Below the pieces are notes generated by a model, which was not told the origin of the DNA, searched no databases, and saw only the letters and a program-made list of their open reading frames with translations. Below, in pieces: positions 34,500 through 43,865 of a DNA stretch of 64,000 bases. Origin of the DNA: Simmondsia chinensis (Eukaryota; Streptophyta; Magnoliopsida; Caryophyllales; Simmondsiaceae); NCBI GenBank assembly GCA_018398585.1, contig JAGTTD010000011.1, positions 19,893,346 through 19,957,345 on the forward strand, in the 5' to 3' direction. Position 1 is the first letter of the stretch; each line of letters starts with the position of its first letter. The translations under genes and the position numbers were made by a program.

Positions 34500-36608
34500 C
34501 AGCTCACTAACTCTGATCTGATGGTAACCTTGCCGTAGGTCCAGCTTGGAGAAAACTTAAGCCCCATACAACTCATCCAACAAATCATCTATAACTGGTA
34601 TAGGAAACTTGTCCTTAATAGTCATAGAATTAAGCTGCCTATAATCAATATACATGCGTGTTGTACCATTTTTTTTCTTCACAAGTATGACCGGAGAAGC
34701 AAAAGGACTATGACTAACTTGTATGAAGTTAGTCTTAAGCAATTCTTCCACTTGTTTCTCTATCTCAGTTCTGTGAGCATGAGGATGTCTATAGGGTCTG
34801 ATCTTCACCGGTTCTGCCCCCTCCTTGAGAGGAATCTCATGATTGAAACTCCTTTTAGGAGGTAATGACTTAGGCACTTCGAAAACATCTTCAAATTCAG
34901 CTACCAGGTTCTGTACCTCAGGCTCTGTAATGGCAGTTAGTTCTACTGATGCAATGGCAAACAATTGGCCCACCCATTGATAAGCACAACCTTGAAGGCC
35001 CTTCTTGAGCTTACTGCCCTTTATGACTTGCAAATGAGCTGGTTCAGCAATTCCTTGCAGTGTGACTTTGGTTCCTTGAACATCAAATGACACCGAGAGG
35101 TTTGCATAATCAAACAATACCGGACTATAGGATCTCATCCAATCCACCCCAAGCACCATGTCACACCCTCCCAAGGGAAGGATTCTAAAGTTGTAGCTGA
35201 ACTTACGGTCTTGCATCAACCAAGAGAATCCTTGGCATTTGTTCTGTGTGGTCACTGTCTTCCCATCAGCAACTGTAACTGCAAGCGGGTGAGTTTTGAT
35301 CACTTCATGACCGACTTTCTTGACAACTTTGGGATCTCTGAAGCTATGAGTACTCCCACTATCAATGAGAATGATAATGGATCTCTTACCAGCTGTTCCT
35401 CTAATCCGGATTGTACTATGAGCGCCATTACCAGTAAGAGCCTTAACTGAAATCTCAATCGCAGCATCATCTAGGCTTTGCACACTTTCCTGCTCAGACT
35501 CAGTACCCTCATCCATAATTTCTCCTTCATCAAGGTGTTCATCAGCATTAGTACCTTCCACAGCCATGAGGAACTTGGGATTGCACCTGTGACCAAACTG
35601 ATAAGGCTGATTACAACGAAAGCACAACTTCTGCTGCGGTTTGTCTGCTCCTCTGTTAGATCTGTTTCTGCTCGAATTCTGCTGAAATCTAGAGGTACTT
35701 CCACGAGGTCTAGAAGTCTCACTTGCTGTTATGACCGTGGTTTCATAGAGTTTTGCTTTAGAAAAAGCTGTGGACAAATCAATAGGATCAACGGCCTTAA
35801 CTAAGTTCTTCAACTTCGGCTTCAAACCACTTATGAAAGCTGACACATAGTATGATTTAGATGCCTCTATTTCAGTCACAATGCTAGCTCTAAGATTCTC
35901 AAACCTAGTCATGTACTCCTTGACAGTTGAATCTTGCTTTACTTTATTAAATTTATCCACAATATCACTATCATCCTCATCACTATAACGAGCACATAAA
36001 GCCTTGGCAAACTCATACCAAGAAATGGAAGGTCTACTTCTAATCAAGCTATAGAACCACACTTCATGATCACTAAGCAAGTATACAGCCGCAATTTGCA
36101 CCTTTTCTGATTCATCAATTTGATAAAAAAGGAAATAACGCTCACACCTTCTCAGCCATGAATGAGGTTGCTTACCATCAAATGCATCGATTTGTAATCT
36201 CGGCTGTCTGTGGTTGTTGCTTTGACTATTAGATGATTCCTCATTGCTGCCAGATCGTGGAGGTTGCCAAGAATCAGGTGGCCTATCCAGATGACCAACA
36301 TTGACTCCCTGATCTCTGAAGGTAGGATCCCTTCCTGCTGTCCGACCCTCTGCAACTTCAGTCCAGCTTGAATGTCGGGGTCGATCTTGCTCACTGCGCT
36401 CAGGTCTTTCAGGAATAACTGCCTCTTGAGACCCAACCGGAACTCCTTCATCACGAATTAATGTTTCAGCTCTCACAGAAGTACCAGCCTGAAGTACACT
36501 AGCTGGTATCAAGGGATCCGGAACCAATGGAGGATTAGGCCTCCTGAACTGCTCCCGAATCTCAGCCAATTTCACATCCAACTGCTGTAATTCACGATCA
36601 AACCTCAT
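34500..36608 (-). pseudogene. gag, protease and RT N-terminal half (chromovirus B)
   Basis: This 683-codon stretch ends at a TAA (34557-34559) inside RT, directly after DELYGA; the next residues VFSKLDLRQGYHQIRV are in the same frame, so the TAA is a nonsense mutation. Domains in order: capsid-like gag ([17 protein letters not shown]), zinc knuckle [14 protein letters not shown], protease [10 protein letters not shown] and [15 protein letters not shown], then RT fingers ([25 protein letters not shown]). Gag packages the RNA and the protease cleaves the polyprotein. The frame continues upstream into 36630-36974 across one stop. Confidence 0.9.
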
Positions 36609-36629
36609 TGCAATCTTCTCCTCCAGCTC

Positions 36630-36974
36630 TTATGTCTGTCGTGTGAGCTGATCAGAGAATTTCAGTTCGGCCTGTTGAGATCGTTGCTCCAATTTCTCCT
36701 CCCATTGCTGCTGAAACATCTGAATTGACTCTACTTGCGATACCTTGAGTCGATCAATCATGTATTCACCCCAAGCCTTAAATTGATTCTCCAAAACATT
36801 CCTTGTAACAGCCTCCTGACCTGCAGGATCATTGCCACCAATTGCTTCAAACACCGGAGGTCTGGAGGCTGCTCTAGCAGCAGCTGATCTGGTGGTTACA
36901 CCACCGGCCAGTGCTGTCTCGGCTGACATTGCTATTGTTCCTGAATTTGGGAAGCCGCGAGGCTCTGATACCAA
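36630..36974 (-). pseudogene. gag N-terminus (chromovirus B), cut by one stop
   Basis: 114 codons in the same frame as 34557-36608, separated only by TAA at 36630-36632. It begins overlapping the primer site, with a GVTTRSAAARA stretch comparable to GVRTRSSAGG in chromovirus A, then a Gln/Glu-rich probable coiled coil. The shared layout suggests both elements used a start near the primer site. Confidence 0.75.
36962..36973 (-). promoter_or_regulatory. Primer-binding site, initiator tRNA-Met type
   Basis: The minus strand reads TGGTATCAGAGC two bases after the 5' LTR, identical to the site of chromovirus A. Confidence 0.9.
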
Positions 36975-36975
36975 T

Positions 36976-37316
36976 TGTTAAGATCGAGATTGAATCTTGA
37001 TCTTAACCTAAGGAGAAGAGAGTAAGGGATGAGAAAGAATTGAAGGTAGATGAGAAGATAGAGAGAAAATAAAATGAGAAGAGAAGTTTATCTCAAAGAG
37101 ATAGGTAAATTTCATTGAATACCTCAAAATTACACAAGATCATTCTATATAAAGGGAAATTGAAACAAGCCTTCAAAATCCCAAACTTAAACTAAACTCC
37201 CGCCAATAACAACAACCGGGAGCTCCCTAACTAACTGTGGCGCCAAAAAGCCAATTCAAACCCGGCATACACATACTCGCTTTATTACATCAAAATATCA
37301 AAGGAAAAACGTAACA
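36976..37316 (-). repeat. 5' LTR of chromovirus B
   Basis: 341 bp, about four substitutions from 31726-32066 and no indels. TATTG follows. Confidence 0.94.
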
Positions 37317-37337
37317 TATTGATGGAATGGTTCTTCT

Positions 37338-37339
<2 letters not shown>

Positions 37340-37368
<29 letters not shown>
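37340..37368. repeat. Poly(T) run, 29 bases
   Basis: An uninterrupted T29 lies 20 bp beyond the chromovirus B duplication. Another poly(T) run is at about 37880-37902. Either could be the tail of a minus-strand retroposon, but no body was identified. Confidence 0.6.
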
Positions 37369-38214
37369 CCTAGATAAGAACATTGTGATGAGGAATTTTA
37401 TGCTTGATATCCACGTTGGCGTGTATAATTCCAAAAAAGTTGGATGCAAATCTGCTTTCTCCCTTACGTTTTTATGTGAACTGGAACCAATTGGCTTGTA
37501 TTTTCTATGCAAGATTTATCGTATTAAGAAAAAGAAATCACGACATTCATCAGCCTTGAGTCCCTACTATGGAAGTATTCTAACTCGGGGGAAGGGAGTG
37601 GAGAGGAGGGCAGAAGAGGGTAAATTTAGGCTAAGGTCATGCCTGAACTAAGACAAGTGGTTGATATCAGTAATGACAAATAGATTTGCCTACTATGTCA
37701 ACATTGTTAGCAAGATATCAGGTTGTTGCGTATTAAATGATATAACAAATAAGGATGGAGTACATATTAGAAAATTTGAAGGATGGCATTAGATGACTAG
37801 GGAATTCTTAAATGGACATTATTGATCCCTTTTCTTCAGGTGATAGCCACATTCTTCATTTAATGTATAATTTTCAAAAGTTTTTTTTTTTTTTTTTTTT
37901 TTGTTATGGAAGAGCATATAGAGGAAAGTCAGTTCAAACTTATAGTATTTGCGTTTATCTATTAGTAAACAATGGAAAATATTAGATGGTGCCGTATTTT
38001 TTCTTCCAACAGAAGGAAACAAATGAAACAAGGTGGTTATTAAGTTATTTATCATAGATCTCTGATTTTGTGATGATCACCTGTTCTTCAGTTGGTTTTG
38101 CTCCACAGCATCTACTAGCTATGCTTGTTCATTCACTTTCTGCTTGCTCCGGCTTGTTAATTTTCCACTTGGGTTTGAATGCCATGAAGTTCAATGTATT
38201 GACAACTTTTGAAA

Positions 38215-38300
38215 GCGTAAGGTAATCCTGGTAGAGCTATTGCCGCCTTGCAAAAAGGCTACTTGAACTGTGATTACTGTTGGTTCAATCCCTAGTGATG
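38215..38300 (+). mobile_element. Possible tRNA-derived SINE head
   Basis: TGGTAGAGCTAT at 38229-38240 resembles a Pol III A-box, and GGTTCAATCCC at 38282-38292 fits the B-box. The spacing is tRNA-like. No tail or duplication was found. Confidence 0.3.
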
Positions 38301-39529
38301 AAAATAATTGGTATTACGTGATTTCCCTTTGTTCATATTTCAAATGCTGCGAACCTACTTCTTTTGCCATATTGTTTAATCCTGGTGAGCTTGAGGGTGA
38401 TTAGGCATATTATAGAACCAATAATGGCCATTACATGACATAATGGTCATTACGTTATGGAAGTTAACTTAGTTCACTACATAACCACCCTATGACAACC
38501 GTGACTCGTCACCTTATGCTCGCAATACACCTTTTGCAGCTCCATGTGAATGCAAGCATGGCAACAATCTAAAAGCACTGAAAGCATGGTATGCATGATG
38601 CATTCTTTGAACCTGACTTATGCCATATAAACTTTGTGAATGATTACATCTGAAAGGTATTTCCAAATTTTCAGTTCTAATGAGAGTTGGAGAATATTTA
38701 AGCTCCTAATATGAGCTTTCCAAATTGGTGTCTCAAATTTTTGTGCTTAATCATATGTTAGGCTACACTAGAGCTACTTGGCTCTACTTTCCTACCAGAC
38801 CTTTTAAGCTGAAATTATCCAATCTATTTATGAATCTTCCATTTCCTTTTAGGTGATCCAGTGTTGGGTCCATGGTAGGATGCTGAACGTCATTTCCCAA
38901 ATACCAACTAATGTGACTATTGTTGGAAGAAATTTGTTTCCCTTGCCAAATCTTTATCTTCATGAATTATGCATGTAACATGTTATGCTTAAAATAAGTT
39001 CTACGATAATTATTCGGAAATGGTGGTACGCATTGCACATAGAAGCTTTGGGAAGACTTGCCATTGAGAGAGGATTTGAATGCTAGTTAGTTTGCTAATA
39101 GTCAAATTTTTTGTCTCTGTAAAATTTAAGAGGATTTGCAAACTAAAAATGGTTTCTTGAGCAAGCGTGTTTATGTTTATACCAAAAGAAGAAGAAACTT
39201 TGAAAAATAAGCAAAAACAAATGCACCCTTAAGAGTTGTGTTTACTTGTTTAGATTGATTTTGATATTCTTGAGTGCATTTGTTGGTTTTGCATGTTTTT
39301 CTTACGTTTCAGATGTTACTTGATAGATGAACAATTAATCTAAAAATAACCCAATTATATGTCAATATTCCAAAAAATAACCCAACTCTATTTTCGAACC
39401 AAAAAATAACCCAACTCTAACTTTTCTACCAAAAAATAACCCAACTCTCACTTTTGTACCAAAAAATAACCAAACTCTAAAACTAATTTAAAAAATACTG
39501 AATTGATGGCTAAGCATGGCATGTGGTAT

Positions 39530-39574
39530 AAAGGAACATACCCAGTGCCACAAGGGCTCCCGCCTATGCAGGGT

Positions 39575-39610
<36 letters not shown>

Positions 39611-39756
39611 CGCGGATGTACGCAACCTTCCCCCTTCAGGGTGTTAACCTGAAGAGAGGTTGTTTCCTAGTGTCCCCAACCTGAGGGTGAGGACTTCCCA
39701 GGAGGTCATCCATCCTGGTACTACTCTCGCCCAAGCACGCTTAACTTCGGAGTTCT
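39530..39756 (-). mobile_element. 5S-rRNA-headed SINE, copy 2, with 15-bp target duplication
   Basis: Read on the minus strand it begins GAGAACTCCGAAGTTAAGCG, meaning 5S rRNA truncated at its 5' end. It continues through GCTTGGGCGAGAGTAGTACC, ATGACCTCCTGGGAAGTCC, and then the same body as copy 1: CTCAGGTTGGGG, GAAGGGGGAAGGTTGCGTAC, GGCGGGAGCCCTTGTGGCAC. CATGGCATGTGGTAT stands on both sides (39515-39529 and 39757-39771), a perfect 15-bp duplication of the kind made by target-primed reverse transcription. This rules out a plain 5S pseudogene fragment or an LTR, which would give about 5 bp. A 34-base G run interrupts the body. Confidence 0.85.
39577..39610. repeat. 34-base homopolymer of G
   Basis: It replaces a run of about seven bases in copy 1 and in the LINE tail. 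Either a genuine expansion, which could form G-quadruplexes, or a sequencing or assembly artefact. Confidence 0.85.
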
Positions 39757-39889
39757 CATGGCATGTGGTATGACGCTCCTATATTTTTCTTCTATGTATT
39801 TTTTGTTTTGCTTTGAGTACAACCCCATAAAAAGGCAATATCCCGGGGCAAAGAACAAGCAAAACAACCGAGGAATACAACTAGAGAAC

Positions 39890-40034
39890 TAGGGCTGCAA
39901 ATGAGCCGAGCCGAACCACAGCTTGATAGGCTCGGCTCGTTAACTAAATGAGACCAGCTCGATAGTGGTATCATTTATCTAATCGAGCCGCATATCTGTG
40001 CTCGCTCAACTCGTTTACTAAATGAGACCGTCTA
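39890..40034. mobile_element. Short hAT-like MITE, GAGCCGAGCC type
   Basis: It starts TAGGGCTGCAAATGAGCCGAGCC. It is flanked by TAGAGAAC (39882-39889) and CAGAGAAC (40035-40042), matching at 7 of 8 positions. Text and 8-bp duplication resemble the MITE at 11525-12007, but it is truncated and the far inverted repeat is not clear. Confidence 0.5.
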
Positions 40035-40664
40035 CAGAGAACAAGTCAAACCAAAAATACGTAGAAGAAAAGTATACTGTCGGAGCATCACAATTCAGTA
40101 TTTTTTAAATCAAATTTTTAGAGTTGAGTTATTTTTATTTTTAGATTAACTTTAGAGTTTGATTATTTTTTTGTAGAAAAGTTAAGAGTTGGGTTATTTT
40201 TTGGTAGAAAAGTTAGAGTTCGGTTATTTTTTGGTATATTGACATATAGTTGAGTTACTTTTAGATTAATTGTTGCTTGTTAGATTTATGATTTCCTTAG
40301 AAATCTAGTGCCCATGTGTATGACATTTTTGTGATCAACACCACCCCCTCACGCAAATGTCGCTAGGCTTGAGGCTTAGATAATGCACATGCTTACCTCG
40401 TATTTTGGGCTTAGGTTATATATTCATATGAAAAAAGGTGGAGGCTCTTTGGATTTCAACTGAGGTTTCTCAATCATCAAGGGTCTAATATCATATTTGG
40501 GAACTAATAATTCCAAAAGCTTATGCTATTAGGTGTAGGCTCAAGTACTGTTGTATCATTTCATATCTTAATCTCCATCTTCTTCTCTAATTTTCTCTTT
40601 TTATTTCTCTCTACACCCTTCTCCTTCCACTTATCCTATCTCAAAACTCAGTTGATTGTCGCAG

Positions 40665-41225
40665 GATCCTCTCAAGAACGGAGTTTTGGCCGTTCAAACA
40701 ATTCGCAACAACATAATGGCATCTACACTTCTTGCAACAACAGCGATCACTCTCAGTTCACTGATCAGCGTCTTTGTCAGCAGTGCATCAAACTCGGCCA
40801 ACACATCATCAAAAATAGTCTATGGAAACAAGAGCTCCTTAGTTTCTTCAATCAAATACTTCTCAATTTTGCTTTGTTTCCTTGTAGCCTTTCTTTGCAA
40901 CGTACAGTCTATCAGATACTACGCCCACGTCAGCTTCTTAGTTACCTTGCCTCCATCGCAAGGAAGGAGAGAAGCCATGGAATATGTTGCACGATGCTTG
41001 AACCGGGGGAGCTTGTTCTGGTCCCTTGGATTACGAGCATTCTACTTGTCGTTCCCTCTCTTTCTCTGGATCTTCGGACCTATACCGATGTTCGTAGGTT
41101 CATGTATGATGTCGCTTGTGCTTTATTTCTTGGACACTACTACGAGCTTCACTCGGCATCTTCATAGTCAGTCATTCAAGAGGGATAAGCACCCTAATGA
41201 TGTGGAGTTAGCTGCGCCAAACTAA
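40665..41225 (+). CDS. DUF599-family membrane protein, exon 2 (codons 55-240)
   Basis: It begins after TTGTCGCAG with DPLKNGVLAVQTIRNNIMAS, a strongly conserved DUF599 block (the family's AVQTxRNxIM motif), and ends at TAA 41223-41225. Hydrophobic segments follow at about protein residues 70-95 (STLLATTAITLSSLISVF), 115-140 (SIKYFSILLCFLVAFLC) and 185-225 (FYLSFPLFLWIFGPIPMF). The soluble tail is rich in Lys, His and Asp. With exon 1 the protein has 240 residues, normal for the family. No stop or frameshift interrupts it. A frame-shifted overlapping open stretch at 40523-41167 has no family match and is a shadow. The function of DUF599 proteins is unknown to me. Confidence 0.92.
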   Translation, partial: DPLKNGVLAVQTIRNNIMASTLLATTAITLSSLISVFVSSASNSANTSSKIVYGNKSSLVSSIKYFSILLCFLVAFLCNVQSIRYYAHVSFLVTLPPSQGRREAMEYVARCLNRGSLFWSLGLRAFYLSFPLFLWIFGPIPMFVGSCMMSLVLYFLDTTTSFTRHLHSQSFKRDKHPNDVELAAPN

Positions 41226-41299
41226 ATGTTGCTGCTCTGGCTGGAGAGCTTGGTAAGGTATGTTACACTCAGGAATGACAGTTGGCTACATGTCTAAAT

Positions 41300-41697
41300 T
41301 AGGGGTGTATTTGAGCTGAGCCAAGCTTGAGCTCATCAGGCTCGAGGCTCGGCAATAACTTCATGCTCGAGCTCAGGCTCAGCCTGGTGAGCTTAAAACT
41401 AAACATTCAATTTTTCAACTCATTCAAGCTCAGTCTAGGCATGTTTGGTCTTGGGCTCGATTTAATTAGGCTCGGGCTTGGCTTATTTAGTTCAAACTTG
41501 GCTTATTTTGACATATATAAAGCTAATAAATTGTATTAAGATAAGACTTACTTTGGCTCATGAGCCTACGAGCTTGAGCTTTGTCAGGCTTGGGCTTCGC
41601 TCAATAAGCTAAACGAGCTGGATCGGCTTAGCTCGAGCTCGCACAAGCCAAGTTTTTCGAGCTTTATGATGAGCCAGTGCGAGCCAGCTCGGTTCGC
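41300..41697. mobile_element. hAT-like MITE downstream of the DUF599 gene
   Basis: It starts TAGGGGTGTATTTGAGCTGAGCC, the same end as the MITE at 11525-12007 in opposite orientation, and is filled with GAGCTCG/GCTCGGGCTTGG text. The flanks GTCTAAAT (41292-41299) and TTCTAAAT (41698-41705) match at 7 of 8 positions. The second inverted repeat has decayed. It begins 75 bp after the stop codon and may lie in the 3' UTR. Confidence 0.65.
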
Positions 41698-41826
41698 TTC
41701 TAAATGTTAGATTCAGCTATTTTATGTTGTTTTTCTGTTTGTTTTGTCTAATTTGATGTGTTTAATTGTCAATACCAATCAGTGGGGAAACTATGCGGTC
41801 CGAATGGGGTGCATGGATCCTACAGC

Positions 41827-41828
<2 letters not shown>

Positions 41829-41853
<25 letters not shown>
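41829..41853. repeat. (TA)n microsatellite
   Basis: About 12 uninterrupted TA units. Apart from this, 41706-42472 shows no feature. Confidence 0.85.
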
Positions 41854-41857
<4 letters not shown>

Positions 41858-42477
41858 AAAATATCCCCTACATCATATTGTATGCTATGATTGAGAATCC
41901 TGCGCACCAAAGCTCAAGGCCAGGTTCGAGCTTGCAAACGGGAGTTTTTTATGGAACTTCTTTATTGTTCTTTTAAGTTTGGTTTTTGTATCCAAATAGG
42001 ATTTGACCCTAACCTTTTTTTGTACTAATAGTTTCCTGAATTTCACTAATTTATGATTCTATTTTAATTATACTAGAAAATGTTTTTGCTATATTGGTAT
42101 AATTATTTTATGAAAACGAATTATAATACCCATATATTCATATTTCTATTTTTTAATAGATTACTTACATATTTTATTTACATTTTTTTTTTATCATGGA
42201 TATGGTCCCCATATCATTGATATCATTGCTAAGTACTCATCGTTTGCTGCCATGGAAATGTGCAGGGAGAATCACATGTGCAGCCATGGGTGTGTTAGTA
42301 AAAGTGCTTCAGGCATGGAGTGACTTTGGTGCAATGGGTACAAACATGGGTAGATTGGTAATGTAATGGAGTTGCATATTTTGTATATTTGTTGGTCCTA
42401 CAAACTCGAAAGATAGGTTTCGCCTCATACATGTGTATGGTTTGTGTCTCGCTTTGCTTGACTACGCATGTTCATTC

Positions 42478-43174
42478 TGTTGGAAAATTTTACCTAATAA
42501 AACACCCAAAACTCAATAACTAATATAAAACTTCAATAACAACAAATACCAATAATAATTGAACTAAAGGCAAAAATTAAAAAGAGAAAAAGTTTAGAAA
42601 CGCCTGTGTGGGTCAAGACACCCAAAAGTGCGCTCTACTTAGAAAAGAAATGCTCCTCCTGCACGAGTATCACAATGCTTGAACTTGAAAGCGCTCCTCT
42701 TCCAGGATTCAACAATTCATGGGACCTCTGTCTGTGCAATAATTAAAGATTTTCGAACCTAAATCACCACAGTTTACAATTTCTTTAAGAGAGGGGGAAG
42801 GAGAGTATTGAAAAAAAGTTGTTGTATTTCTCAATTATGTCTCTTTTTAACTTACATTTCAACCCTTTTTATAACATAAAAAGGAATATTATTATTATTA
42901 TTATTTTTCAAAAACAAAATAAAAATATAAACGTTCACGCCCGCAAAATAATTGGCAGCTGTTACGCGGATGAGACCAACCAACAATCCCCACTATCCTT
43001 GGGATCTTCGTATGACTATATCAATATTTTAACAACTAATTTAATGTTTAAAAAATCAAAGCTAAATCTACATATTTTAAATACAAAAATAAGTATTCAT
43101 ATATGTATATATTTATATGAAAATAATGAATAAAATAATTTTTTAAATCAATAAAAATTTTATAATTTTTAGCA
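42478..43174 (-). repeat. Copia array LTR a (left, outermost)
   Basis: 697 bp, TGTTGGAAAATTTTACC to TTTTTAGCA on the plus strand. Preceded by CATTC. Confidence 0.85.
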
Positions 43175-43865
43175 TTCCCTTGCATGATTTAAAAAATCAA
43201 AAAGTAAATGAAAATTTGTGAGCACTTGTATTCCGTTAATAGATATGGGTTCCGAATTTGAACCCGCACTTACTGTTATGAGTTTCAACTTGAAAAACCG
43301 TAGTAGCATATAGAGCTTTGAACTAGGTCTTTATAGCCAGCTCTACATTCAGCATACACACAGAATGCACGTAATCTAAGGTTCTATCGGTGTGGTGCGT
43401 TACGGTCATGCGTGCAAATCCTGTCTCATGAGTGTCGTTAGAGAATAGCCCAGTTCCCACAGTGGCCACCCCATCACCACACTTACGTAGGTGGACCCAC
43501 CAAGAGTAACTTGTGATCATCATCCCATAAACTATATGCCTTCAAGTCCAATTTAGAGCTTTAAAACCCTGCCTTAAACACCATAGAGTAGAGCACTTCA
43601 CCTTAGGAATGGAACCTGAGATACCCCACCATAAAATATGTGCTCTTAAAGTCACCCATCAGCCCCGTTTTTACCCATTAAATCTCATTCATGGGATCGT
43701 CATACCTCTAAAGACGGGTTTCCATTGTGATGACTACTTTTAAGGCTTCCGTCCCATTCCGCTCAATGATTGTATAACTTGCCGGCACGCCAGTCCCTTT
43801 GTAAGGGGATCCACAATATTATCTTCCGACTTGACAAAGTCAACAGAAATCACACCATGTGTAAG
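43175..43865 (-). other. Copia internal 1: region between RNase H and 3' LTR
   Basis: Non-pol DNA matching 49277-49980 in the second internal region. TTCCCTTGC next to the LTR is the decayed polypurine tract; the equivalent in internal 2 reads GTGTGGGAGAA on the minus strand. A 66-codon open frame (43323-43523, minus) has an equal-length counterpart at 49429-49629. Confidence 0.6.

Larger units (their letters stand above)
31726..37316 (-). mobile_element. Ty3/gypsy chromovirus B, full-length, recent, defective
   Basis: The element is 5,591 bp. It has 341-bp LTRs (31726-32066 and 36976-37316) and a perfect duplication TATTG at 31721-31725 and 37317-37321. The LTRs differ at only about 4 positions by eye, so the insertion is much younger than chromovirus A. 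The order on the minus strand is 5' LTR, initiator-Met primer site, gag, protease, RT, RNase H, integrase, chromodomain-like tail, polypurine tract, 3' LTR. It is nearly open throughout, yet it has an in-frame stop in gag, a stop and a one-base frameshift in RT, and substitutions at catalytic residues. It lies antisense in the DUF599 intron. Confidence 0.95.
39329..40275. mobile_element. Foldback, Mutator-like non-autonomous element
   Basis: Inverted arms of about 180 bp lie at 39329-39507 and 40090-40275. Each begins with (G/C)AACAATTAATCTAAAA and then contains repeats of CCAAAAAATAACCCAACTC about 30 bp apart. The flanks are CTTGATAGAT (39319-39328) and CTTGTTAGAT (40276-40285), a 10-bp duplication with one mismatch. 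Long arms and a 9-10 bp duplication suggest a MULE or foldback element. The interior contains only a 5S-headed SINE (39530-39756), a short hAT-like MITE (39890-40034) and spacer. Confidence 0.75.
29235..40664 (+). other. 11.4-kb intron of the DUF599 gene, filled with transposons
   Basis: It is bounded by GTACGT at the start and a long CT-rich tract (CTCCTTCCACTTATCC, then TTGTCGCAG) at the end. The contents are a minisatellite, the chromovirus at 31726-37316 in antisense orientation to the gene, a possible SINE head at about 38220-38300, the foldback element 39329-40275 with two nested insertions, and long poly(T) runs. Between these (29826-31725, 37370-39318 and 40286-40520) I see no further gene. 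Antisense placement of the chromovirus avoids exposing its sense polyadenylation signals to the host transcript. Confidence 0.85.

Noticed and set aside
40523..41167. 214-codon frame overlapping DUF599 exon 2
   Set aside because: Different frame; the splice-consistent frame at 40665-41225 has the family motifs.
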